Below are positions 1 to 9,921 of a stretch of DNA of 64,000 nt, in pieces. This DNA is from Thuidium tamariscinum (taxonomy: Eukaryota; Streptophyta; Bryopsida; Hypnales; Thuidiaceae): contig OX344751.2 in NCBI GenBank assembly GCA_947034885.2, positions 10,726,001-10,790,000 of the forward strand, read 5' to 3'. The position numbers and the translations under genes are program-made. A model generated the notes under the pieces. The model was not told where the DNA came from and ran no database searches. It saw only the letters and a program-made list of their open reading frames with translations. Each line of letters begins with the position of its first letter. Position 1 is the first letter of the stretch.

Positions 1-935
1 AGGGCTCACAACCCTTCATTCAATCATTCAAAAATTAAATTATAAATTCCCTTCAACAATATAAATGCTACATGAGAAAAAAATGGGGAGGAAGTGTCTT
101 TCGCCTCCATTGTATCATTTTTTAAGACATTCATCCAAAAAAGAAAACATTTCCTCAAGAAGTAAAAACTCTACTTCAAGATTCTAAGAAATACAACAAA
201 GTCACCTCCTCCTCCTTTCCAAATCCCTCCTTTATACATTCAATAACTAAATGAACAATCCCGAGGGAACCTAAATTGTACACCGCCCTAAAATAAATGA
301 AGAACAAGGGCCTCCACTATTATTAATCCATCCTTCACACAATTGTACATCCGCCCTAAAGTAAAATGAAGAAATGGGAAGGAAAAAAAACCATTCATCC
401 AAATTACTTAAAAAAACAATGGGGAAAGACGTGCACTTCACTAAATCCCTTCTTTAGAATTTACACAATAAATAATTAAGTGAAACTACTATAAGAGAAA
501 GTGAGAAAATAACCTACATATCCAAGCTTCGGTATAAATAAATAGAAAGGGCTACGTCACTCTCTAATAACGCCACTTAAAGCCTTCAACAATCAAATTG
601 AGGAAGAAAAATACAAACAAAAGAACTATTTTATCCTCCAAGCTTCCAAAGATTCAATTCAAGAATGAAGAATCCAAGGTCTTGCAAGAAAGAAGATTTG
701 AGGAGTTAGGCTACAAGAGAGAGAAATGCACTTAGCTTTCAAGGCCTCCACCCTTGTGCAAGTTATAGTTGGTAGGTGAAGCTCTTAATGTGCCCATTTG
801 ACCTCCATGTACTTGGAGATCTAGTCAGCCGTGCACAAATGAGTTGCCAATAATTGAATGTGGCCTTTTGGGGGGGCGGGTTTGGTGAAGAGGAGGAATC
901 CCAAGGCCAAGGCCATTTGAAAACACCCGCGTAGT
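1..935. other. AT-rich non-coding stretch
   Basis: I see no gene here. The sequence is AT-rich with A-runs and short similar phrases such as 'tacaccgccctaaa' near 280 and 'tacatccgccctaaa' near 345, which suggests decayed repeat DNA. No open frame of useful length or recognisable domain is present. Confidence 0.5.
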
Positions 936-1600
936 TTGCTGTCCCGCTAGCGTCCGCGCCCAACGTTCGCGCTCTAACATCCATGTCCGACCTTGCGTTC
1001 GTGCCCAACCTTGCATCTGCGCTCAACGTCCGCGCCCGCTCGCGGATTTCTTGTGCGGTGGATCTTGGAAACAGATTTGTTTTCCAATTTGCGATTGGAG
1101 TTCTAAGAGTTAGGAGGCTTGTAATATACCATTGGAAATGTATTTGGAATACCTTTCCAATGTTATATTACTCGCCCCTAGATTCTCAAAACTCCAATTG
1201 CAAAACATGAAAGAAGTTGACGTCCGCACCCTAGCATCCTCGCCCAGAGTTTGCGTCCATCATTGCGTCTGTGCCCAAACGTCCACGCCCAACCTTGTGT
1301 CCCCGCCCTAACGTCCCTACCCAACCTTGCGTCCGTACCCAACGTCTACGCCCGCTCACGGATTCCCTTCGTGATGAATCTTGGTAGCAAATTTGTTTTC
1401 TAATTTGTGATTGGAGTTTGGAGAGTTTGGAGGTTTGTAATATACCATTAGAAAGGTATTTTGAATACCTTTCCAATGGTATATTACTTGCCCCCATATT
1501 CTCAAAATTTTGATTGCAAACCAAAAAGAAGTTGACATCTGCGCTCGGGTTTTTTAAGGTCCACGCCCTAGTGTCCTCGCCTTGTCTTCCGTCCCTGCCT
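936..1600. repeat. Two-copy tandem repeat with GC-rich part and hairpin
   Basis: Two copies of a unit of about 316 bp: 'cgcccgctcgcgga' at 1033 recurs as 'cgcccgctcacgga' at 1349. Each unit joins a GC-rich section made of short 'cgtccgcgccca / accttgcgtc' phrases to an AT-rich section. The AT-rich part contains an imperfect hairpin (about 1123-1170 and 1438-1485) with arms of the type AATATACCATTGGAAA...TTTCCAATG(T/G)TATATT. Open frames across it are low-complexity artefacts. Confidence 0.75.
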
Positions 1601-1923
1601 ATAGTCTCCAAATGGCATGTATGTTAATCCATGTGGATTTTTTTACCTTTCTAAAAAGTCAACTATGTGTTGACTACATCGAACGAGCGAGAGTTCTACG
1701 GGACAAGGGAATTGGACAGACGAGCAGGCGGGCGATCCGTCTAGTATGACAACCCTACCCACTATAATACCTTTGGTTGTTGCAAGTGTACACCTAGGCT
1801 TTTTAAATTTCTTTTTGCAATAGAATGACAAATCTAGATTTTTTTTCATACATGTTTCAATCAATTCATTTTTGAGGAAAAAAACATACACTATTAGATA
1901 ATCAAAGCAAAAACATGTAGAAG

Positions 1924-2229
1924 GGGAATTTCGTTAAAATGGCGGTATTCCACATGCCATTTTCACACCTTGACATCTAGGACAAGTATACATTGCTAAT
2001 ATCTAGGACACTTTTAGATTTCTGAAATCTATGACAAGCATAGATATTAGACCAAACAATCTAAAAAATCTAGGATTGGTATAGATTTCAGAAATCTAGG
2101 AGAGTTGTAGATTTTCAAAATCTAGTACAGGTGTAGATCCTAGGATAGAAAAAACGGTTCAGACCACGCAGTCTAAACTGCTCAAAAGCGCCAATTTAAC
2201 GAAATGGCGCCATTTTAACGAAATTTCCC
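1924..2229. mobile_element. MITE with GGGAATTTCGTTAAAATGG termini
   Basis: The left end GGGAATTTCGTTAAAATGGC is matched, inverted, by GCCATTTTAACGAAATTTCCC at the right end, giving terminal repeats of about 21 bp with one gap. Flanking 9-mers are atgtagaag (1915-1923) and atgtagctt (2230-2238). They agree at six of nine positions, as expected for an aged 9-bp target duplication of a Mutator-like MITE. The interior is an AT-rich series of degenerate 'aaatctagga' repeats with no coding capacity. Confidence 0.7.
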
Positions 2230-2239
2230 ATGTAGCTTC

Positions 2240-3779
2240 CCATTGTTACATTAAGAGCAATTCTTCCAATCCATTTGGAATCTAGTGTGGTTATTTGAAA
2301 TCTCTCCATAATTGCAATAGTGGTTGCAATTTGTTGAAGAATGGATGGACTTTTGTCACATGTCTAAAACATATGGTATTGTTCCTTGAATGGATTGGAG
2401 GTAAAGTTGGGTCTATTTATCTTAGTAACCTACATTCTAGAATACAAATGTATACCGCTATATGAGCATACATAAAGGCTATAGAATTGTCAAATGGATA
2501 GTAAAGGGTATACCTACCCTATATCTATTGGTCCAATGAAATACCAAACATTGAGCTACAACATGCTTTTTTTAATTTATCCCAACCAAAAGTAGAAATA
2601 CATTTATTTATGTACTTACAAGGCTTTTGAAATACAAATGCATCACAAATTAGGTGAACAGTTTTCTAGATTTTAAATCAAGAGAAATTGGTATATAGTT
2701 AAACATGATGTAATCTTCAACGTAATTGCTTGGATTTGCCAAGAAATTTGCCTATTTGGAGGTTTGATTTAGTATTGAAAACTAAAATCAAATTTTGTTG
2801 CTTTGGAATTTCAAAGTAACCCACAAGTCCCTAGGCATTTTCATACTCTTAGAAAGCCCACTCAAAACTACTATTTCTATTGTGTTCATCAAACAAGTTT
2901 ATAAGATGTATTTTTTTAAGAATTTACATACAAGATCTTGTATTTAACTTGTATAAAATAATGTCAAAAAATATTCATGAGGTTTGATTGTACGTATTGA
3001 AAGATATTTGCATTCAAAGTGAAAGTTTTGTTTAGATTTTTTGATTGTGTCCAAGAATGGCATTGATTGTTATTTGCTAAAAATTTCGATACTAGACTTT
3101 CATATTAAATTTTTTTTTCCTATTGGTAATCATTGTAGGCATACACACAACAATTTTCTAAAAATTTCAAGACATCCAATAGATCCAATAAATTCTTGCA
3201 ATGCCACAATGATTGTCCCAAGATTCCAAGAATGACAATATACTAGGTCATTTTTTCAATCAATCTTTCCTATATGTATTTTAGAAAAAAAATCTTGAGC
3301 AATGGATTCAAAGATGTCATCATATTTGAAATTAAAATGAAAAACTAAATTTACTAAACTTCAAAATTTCTACTTTCTACAACCATCTAATGCTAGCCAC
3401 AACCTTGAAATATGTGTGTTTCTAATAAAATTTTACTAAAAATCTCCTTTGAGATCATTACTTATATTCTTACATCTAGGACTAAATTTAAGAACTCACA
3501 TAAAATACCATTTTTCTCTTTTGGAGAACATACAGAGCTTGTAGTTTTTAAAATTCACTAAATTTTTACTATCAAAATTTCAAAATGGAATATAAAATAC
3601 TATAGTTAAGTATCATTTGTTAGTGTGTCTTTTAAAGGATCATTGAATATTTTGAAAGTTAAAACTGAATTTGAATGCAAACATGTAATGTAAACTATAA
3701 GCAAACCAATGATACTAAGAAATTAAATGTAATACAATTTAATAGATGATTAGGTACAACAATCCATTACCTCACCAAT
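2240..3779. other. Non-coding AT-rich stretch
   Basis: No gene seen. Near 2890-3060 there are phrases ('caagatcttgtatttaactt', 'catgaggtttgattgtac') that reappear, diverged, near 25.08-25.15 kb, 28.2 kb and 60.95-61.02 kb. This stretch therefore contains one copy of a dispersed non-coding repeat. Confidence 0.45.
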
Positions 3780-4055
3780 AAGGTAGGTACATCCAAAAGC
3801 GCCTTGTTCCTAAGAGTGCCATCTATAGTGCACATACATTTCTAAAATTAGTCATGTTCACAGACTGTAAATGGCGCTTTCAGAAATCGACTTTGACCAT
3901 TAATAACTTTTGCATACGATATCCAAATCCTACGTTCTTTAGTGCATTGGAACATGCTTTCACTTGCCAACAAGACTACAAAAAAAAATTGAACTAGCTA
4001 ATAACAGTAACTAGGCACAGTATGAATAAGTGTCGCTTTTGGGTGTACCTACCTT
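3780..4055. mobile_element. MITE with AAGGTAGGTACA termini
   Basis: The left end AAGGTAGGTACATCCAAAAG is the inverted partner of CTTTTGGGTGTACCTACCTT at the right end (20 bp, one mismatch). Both sides are flanked by AAT (3777-3779 and 4056-4058), a possible 3-bp target duplication. The 276-bp element has no coding capacity. Confidence 0.75.
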
Positions 4056-4289
4056 AATGAATTTGTTAATTTGTCTCTTGATGGTTCCTCGATAGTATTC
4101 AATGGAAAACCATTTGAAAGTCATCTCTTGTTCTACCAAGAAAAATTTATTTTGTTCCATCAAGTTGTCTAGTCATCTTCTAAGTGAATGTCAATAAATC
4201 CAAACAATGTGTGTTTAAATAATCATAGATCTCAAACTACAAGCAATGCATCAAATCCAACTTCTGCAAACTTGTGAGCTATCACAAGG

Positions 4290-6166
4290 ACTCCTGTGGA
4301 ATTCATAGAATTGTGGTACAAAGATTATGGAACACTTACCAAAATTACAAAAAATTTCAAATGTCAAAATAAAGGCAAATTTTGTATGGAAGAACAAAAT
4401 AGTCTTAGGTGTAAGAAATTTGTAAAATCCTCCAAAGAATCACACAATTCCTTGATACCACTTGCTAAGAGACCCAAGAGATCCAAACTTCATTTGCCTA
4501 CAAATAAAACTGGTAGCTTCTCAAACTTAGAAACCCCACATTTTAAGACTTACAATTTCTTCAAAGTTCGAAATGATACATATAAACTATAGACTTTGGT
4601 TTGATTGAGATTCAAGTTTCTCAAATTCTAGAGGCCTCCAAATGAATCTGGTAGCTTTTCAAACTAAGAACAACCCTAGAAGTTCATCACTTTTAAATTG
4701 TTCAATGTTCCAAAGGATTTAGGTAAACTATGGATTCTATATAGATTGAGATCCAAGTATTTCAAATTTTGGAGGTCTTCACTTCCAATATCTTCAATGT
4801 TCCAAAGGCTTCAAGTAAATTTTGAATTTTGAATGTTTGAGATCCAAGTCTCTCCAATTTTGGAGGCCTCCAAATGAATTTGGTAGCTTTTTAAGCTTGG
4901 AACAAGCCCCTAATTTCAACACTTCCAATTCCTCAATGTTTCAAAAGATTAAGGTAAACCTTGAATTCCACAATGTTTGAGATCCAAATCTCTCAAATTT
5001 TGAAATGGTAGCTTCTCAAGCTTTAAACAACCCTACAAATTCAACACTTCCAAGAGATTCAAGTAAATTATTGACTTCACTTTCATTGAGGTCTAAGTTT
5101 CTCAAATTCTCGAGGCCTCCAAATGCATCGAGTAACTATCCAAGCTTGGAACAACCTTGCAAAATCAACACTTCTAAGTTCTTCAATTTTCCAAAGGATG
5201 CATGCAAACTTTGGATACCATTTTAATTGAGGTCTAGGATTTTCAAATTTTGGAGGCCTCCAAATGAACTCAGTAGCTTCTCAAGCTTGAAACAACCCCA
5301 CGAATTGAATACTTCCAAGACGTCTAATGTTCCTAAAGATTTAGATAAACTTAAAATTTTTCTTATTTTAAAACCTAATTTTTTCAAACTTTAGAGGTCT
5401 CTCAATGCATTTGGTAGCTCTTGAAGCTATCAACCTAAAATATTCAATTCTTCTAAGCTCCTCAATGTTTGAATAAAGTTAGGTAACTATAGATTCTACT
5501 TTGATTGAGAACTAAGTTTCTCAAATTTTGAAGGCCTTCAAATGAATGTGGAAGCTTTTCAAGCTTGGAAAACCCCCACAAGCAACCCCTAAAACTTAAC
5601 ACTTCCAAGAAGGTCAATATTCCAAAAGATTTAGATTCACTTTGAATTTGACCTACTTTAAGATCCAAGTTTCTCAAATCTTAGAGGTAGTTTTCAAATG
5701 AATTTGGTAGCTTCTCAAGCTTGAAACAATTGTACAAATTCATCACTTCCAAGAAGTTCAATGTTCCAAAAGAGTCGGTTAAACTTTGGATACCACTTGT
5801 ATTGAGATCCAAGTTTCTCAAACTTTGGAGGCCTCCAAATGAATCTTGTAGCTTCTCAAACTTCGAACAATTCTATGACTTCAACACTTCCTAGTTCTTC
5901 AATGTTCCAAAAGATTCAAGTAATCTTTGGATACCACTTGATTTGAAGTCTTAGTTTCTCAAACTTTGGAGGCCTCCAAATGAATTTGGTAGCTTCTCAA
6001 GCTTCGAACAACTCTATAACTTCAATACTTCCTAGTTCTTCAATGTTCCAAAAGATTCACGTAATCTTTGGATACCACTTGTTTTGAAGTCCTAGTTTCT
6101 CGCTTAGTCTTTCAAACTTTGGAGGCCTCCAAATGAATTTGGTAGCTTCTCAAGCTTCGAACAACT
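4290..6166 (-). pseudogene. Decayed LRR array, 3' part of left TNL
   Basis: On the minus strand about a dozen further copies of the LRR unit follow the open LRR exon. They are recognisable on the plus strand by the recurring phrase 'ggaggcctccaaatgaat(t)tggtagct' (for example near 6120, 5970, 5830, 5240, 4870) at a spacing of roughly 120-150 bp. Stops and small indels interrupt every frame. The mirror gene has a shorter array, so unit number differs between copies, as expected from unequal exchange in LRR repeats. The exact outer limit is uncertain; the signal fades near 4.3 kb. Confidence 0.8.
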
Positions 6167-7030
6167 CTACATCTTCAATGCTTCTAAGTTCTTCAACATT
6201 TTAAAAGATTCACGTGAATTTTGGATTCCACTTTCGTAGAGATCCAAGTTTCTCAAACTTTGGAGGCCTCCAAATGAATTTGGTAGTGTCTCAAGCTCAA
6301 AACAACCATATAAATTCAACACTTCTAGGAGGCTCAATGCTCCAAAAGAATTTGGTAAACTTTGGATTCCACTTTCGTGGAGATCCAAGTTTCTCAAACT
6401 TTGGAGGCCTCCAAATGAATTTGGTAGCTTCTCTAGCTTGGAACAATCCGACAAGTCCAACATCTCCAAGTTCTTCAATGTCCCAAAAGATTCAGGTAAA
6501 CTTTGAATACCACTTCGATTGAGAACTAAGTTTTTCAAGTTTTGGAGGCCTCCAAATGAATTTGGTAGCTCCTTAAGCTTGGAACAACCCCGCAAATTCA
6601 GTTCTTCCAAATTCTTTAATGTTCCAAAAGATTCGGGTAAATTTTGGATTTTGCTTCTATTGAGATCCAAGTTTCTCAAACTTTGGAGGCCTCCAAATGA
6701 ATGTGGTAGCTCCAAGAGCCTATGGCAATTGCTTAGATTCAACACTTCCAATTCTCTCAAATTTCCAAATGATATAGGCAATCTCTCCACCCATTTATCC
6801 TTCCACAATAGTACTACCAATCTACTATTTTCAAGTGCCTCTGGAAAATGTTCCATTGGTTCAAGGTTACTTTTGATGCAATCAAGCCATCGTAAATCTT
6901 TTGGAAGTGATGACATTGAAAAGGAGCCATATTTCAATTTCAATATACACAATCCTATCATGTGAGAAAGGTCAACTTGAAATCCAAGCCCCGGAGGAAG
7001 GACCAAAGTTTGAATAAAACTTGGTAGTGG
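6167..7030 (-). pseudogene. LRR exon (exon 4) of left TNL, open part
   Basis: The acceptor TGCAG lies just before the exon at 7031-7035. The frame reads QPLPSFIQTLVLPPGL..., then paired repeats of about 47 residues of the form LPESFGTLKNLEELNL / LPNSFGGLQNLRNLDL. These are plant-type LRRs that would form the sensing solenoid of the receptor. The frame ends at a stop at 6167-6169, beyond which the repeats decay. Confidence 0.9.
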
Positions 7031-7301
7031 CTGCATAAACACATCCATGAACAATCAAATAAATTTAATAGACTACTCTTGGATCCAACTAGGTATACAT
7101 AAACCCCAAAAGACTATATTACATGATTCAAGTTTTGAAACTAGAGGAAAACTATGTACACAATAAGTTTTGGATCTTCAAACAAATAACTATAATAAAC
7201 ACTAGTCTTATTGACTATATAATACTTCACAAAAAAAATTACACAATAATTCTCTATATGAATGATGCACCATACAAAAGTTCAATGATTACCAAACATA
7301 C
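7031..7301 (-). other. Intron 3 of left TNL
   Basis: The donor GAG|GTATGT at 7302/7301 and acceptor TGCAG at 7031-7035 delimit a 271-nt AT-rich intron at the same position (after LLN(K/R)NE) as the 281-nt intron 3 of the mirror TNL. Confidence 0.85.
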
Positions 7302-7798
7302 CTCATTTCGATTCAACAATGCCAAACATTCCGAATTCCATAAACGTTTGCAAATACCTATACTTTCTCTTTCTTGGTTGGCAATTGCATGCCCCATATC
7401 TCGCAAGTGGTCATGCATGCGAAAATTACCTCCCTCATCCACTATAATCAATGCCTTTTCTACAAGGCTTCGGACTCCCAATGCTCCATACCAACCTTGA
7501 GATCTCCAAACAAGCTTAGCCATCTCTACAGATTCTCCCAACAATGCACATGCAACATCCAAAAACATTTCTTGATGTTGTCCTTGAAGAGCATCATAGC
7601 TAATTCGAAGGCAATCAAATATCTTCCTCTCATCCATCATAGTGCCACAATTCAACTTCTTCAAAACTTCCTCCCAAATTTCTACATCTTCCTCATCCCT
7701 CAAAAGAGATCCACAAACCTTCAATACCAATGGGACTCCACTACATGCCATACTAACATCTTCAACAAGACCTTCAAATCTTGGAGGTACTTTCCAAC
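7302..7798 (-). pseudogene. NB-ARC exon 3, 3' part, of left TNL
   Basis: Reads GWKVPPRFEGLVEDVSMACSGVPLVLKVCGSLL (GLPL motif), then FLDVACALLG (RNBS-D) and MHDHLRDMG (MHD motif), ending LLNRNE at the donor. It joins in frame and in register to the 5' part at 30361-30987. The transposon boundary is at 7798/7799. Confidence 0.92.
7791..7798. repeat. Target-site duplication, left copy
   Basis: TTTCCAAC directly abuts the CAGGG terminus. The right copy at 30361-30367 is TTCCAAC, preceded by TAA (30358-30360) where a plain 8-bp duplication would have T. Seven of the eight bases expected of a hAT duplication are therefore present, with a two-base irregularity at the right junction. Confidence 0.8.
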
Positions 7799-7809
7799 CA
7801 GGGTTGACG
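7799..7809 (+). repeat. Left terminal inverted repeat of the hAT element
   Basis: CAGGGTTGACG, starting exactly where homology to the TNL exon stops. It is followed at once by ACGTCC / CGGACGTCC subterminal motifs (7815-7885) that also occur at the right end (30270-30346). Confidence 0.85.
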
Positions 7810-8122
7810 AATCGGTACGTCCAGGCCAAAATTACGTCCAAAATCCGGACGTCCGGACGTCCGGACTTAGTGGACGTAGTGGACGTTGTCCTCGGCGACC
7901 GGCGGACGGAGAAGCGAACGAAACTGCGGACGGGCAGACGGGCGGTCGGCCTGCGGACGGGCGGACCAAAGTGCGGACGGGCAGACGGGCGGTCGGCCAG
8001 CGGACAGGCGGACCAAAGTGCGGACGCGCGGACGGCACTGCGGACGGGTAGACGGGCGGTCGGCCAGCGGACGGGCAGACCAAAGTGCGGACGGGTGGAC
8101 GGCACTGCGGACGGGAGGACGG
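7810..8122. promoter_or_regulatory. GC array 1: left subterminal CGGACG(T/G) repeats
   Basis: Dense CGGACGTCC copies at the outer edge give way to CGGACGGGCAGACGGGCGG and GCGGACGG units to about 8122. This is the left subterminal region of the element and lies upstream of the SRA gene. Clustered short motifs near hAT ends are known transposase-binding sites in Ac; that role is inferred here. All long 'proteins' in this stretch are translation artefacts of the repeat. Confidence 0.7.
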
Positions 8123-8868
8123 ATGAGTGGGTGGTCGACAACTTGTATTTCTGGATTTAGGGTTTTCAAATAACATGTAAGGTAGATGGCTTGAAAAGCG
8201 ACCCTTTAAGGGCTGTTCGGTTTAGAGTGGGTTTAGGGTTCCCAAAAATATTTCCCCTTATTTTTCATTTCAAGAACCATTGATGCGAAATCTAAACCAA
8301 ATGGTTTCATATATTTCCAATCATTTATAAATTACTTATGTTTTCAAAGAATTCTAGCATAGGTATGTATTTGTGATTCTAGGTCTTGCAAGTTGCAAAA
8401 CCCACACAAGTGCAGTGTGGAAAAAACCATTGCCTGACCAAAAACAAGCAATGAAGCGCTCAAAAAGTAATACTTCAGATTCCTAAATGTGACCTTTACT
8501 AAAATTAAGCCCTAAAACCAACATTGTCTTCATATACTTTTAAGTCCAATTGAAAGTGCTATAACTTTTGTACCCAATTTCCAAATTCAACAAAACTTGT
8601 CGGAAAATTTGCACACTCTCTTCTAGTTTGTGTGATAAAATTTTTAGAACAATCTAAGTTACACTGATTACTTGGGAGTCAATCAAAGTTCACAAGTTCA
8701 ATTTGAATTCACCAAACTGCATTGAGATGGCTTCAACTTCAGTGGCCTGTATCTTTTTTATCAAATGTTAGTTTTCCAAAAAATGTGTTGGGTTATGTTT
8801 TCCTTGAAGCCTAATTATTGTCGTAAATTTTTTTTATTTTTTTATTTTTTTAAACAAATGGAATTCCA
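8123..8868. other. Non-coding stretch between array 1 and SRA gene
   Basis: No open frame of interest. It is AT-rich and probably contains the promoter and 5' leader of the SRA gene, but I see no TATAAG box comparable to those of the other four genes. It ends in a long T-rich tract at 8826-8850. Confidence 0.4.
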
Positions 8869-9723
8869 TTGCAAAACATAGAGTACAAAGCAGCCAAGCC
8901 AAGCCAAGCCAAGCCAGTTCAATCCATTGCTTCAGTCTGTCTAGCCTTGTTCCATATAGATGGCGATGGTCCTATTGCCACGCGAGATTTTCCTGAGGGT
9001 TGTGTGAGATTGCCGAGGAAAGTCACGAAGAACCCCACAAGGCCACAACCAGCGGGAACTGTAGAGGAAGAGGCAATTTCAGACCCTAATGGAGCGGGAG
9101 CTTATGAGGTAGATGGAGAACTACCAAGAGATTTTGACCAGGTCAGTGTCAGGGATCAATTTTTGCAGCAGCGTGCTCTGTACTCCCGGATCTTACAACA
9201 TTATCAAAAACTCAAGACGAGGGGTCAGTTGCTTGGTAATCGGCCTGACTTGCAGGCAATGAAGCAGATGAATGAAGAAGGAAAATCTAATGAGTTTCAA
9301 AAGTTTGGTCACATTCCCGGAATCGTAGTCGATGATCAATTTGAATTTTGGTCAGAAATGTTTGCCATTGGGTTGCACCGGCAAGTGCAAGGAGGGATTG
9401 CATGGGTTGAAGATCGAGGGGAGAAGGTGGCTTGCAGCGTGGTGATCTCAGGTGGTTACCGAGATGATGATGACCATGGGGAGACAGTCAAATACACTAG
9501 CGAGGGTGGAAACGATTACAAAGGTGACAAGCGGTTTTAAGGGGATCCAAAGCCCAAGAAAGGGAACAAAGCGCTTATTAACTCCTACAAACGTGGGGAA
9601 GTTGTTCGTTTGATTAGGGGCCATGATGTGGACGCTGGATGGAACAAAATGTATTCCTATGATGGATTGTACAAGGTGAAGCGTTACAACCTTGAGGTGG
9701 CACGAGATGGTCACAAGGTGTAA
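8869..9723 (+). pseudogene. SRA (YDG) domain gene fragment, SUVH-like
   Basis: The frame contains a RDFPEGC segment like the one preceding the SRA domain in SUVH-type H3K9 methyltransferases, then FGHIPGIVVDDQF, GLHRQVQGGI, SGGYRDDDDHGE and YTSEGGND, and after a TAA at 9538-9540 continues in the same frame with KGNKALINSYKRGEVVRLIRG and YSYDGLYKV (the YDG signature) to a stop at 9721-9723. SRA domains bind methylated cytosine. The pre-SET and SET catalytic parts are absent, so this is a reader without the enzyme. No ATG precedes the conserved part; the frame opens at 8869, and the true start may be in an upstream exon or lost. The TAA could come from CAA by one C-to-T change. It converges on the transposase gene 200 bp away. 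Confidence 0.82.
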
Positions 9724-9921
9724 ACATTGTCACAATTTAATTTTTGTTCATTATTTTTAAATACCATGAAACCAAGAAATCAAAAATCAATAAATCATAG
9801 TGACGTTTCTAATATGCACATGAAAACTTGTATTACTTTCAAAGGTTCAAACAAACCATTTCCATTACAAGCTCCATGTACCATGAATATCTAAACACCT
9901 AAGTCTACATTCCTTGAATTT
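9724..9921. terminator. Convergent 3' ends of SRA and transposase genes
   Basis: A short AT-rich gap between two converging genes. An AATAAA hexamer lies at about 9788-9793, in position to serve the SRA transcript as polyadenylation signal. Assignment is by position only. Confidence 0.35.

Noticed and set aside
4290..6166. Regularly spaced repeats that could suggest a CRISPR-like or satellite array
   Set aside because: The repeat is the codon-level LRR unit of the TNL gene and the DNA is plant nuclear.
6214..6965. Plus-strand frames of 102 and 148 codons
   Set aside because: Antisense readings of LRR units; the minus-strand frame has clear LRR sequence.
7832..8176. Several overlapping open frames of 95-225 codons on both strands across the GC array, rich in Arg, Asp, Gly and Ala/Pro
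   Set aside because: They follow the CGGACGG repeat in every frame and have no domain; the same happens in arrays 2-5 (for example 22284-22826 and 29865-30360). Repeat artefacts.
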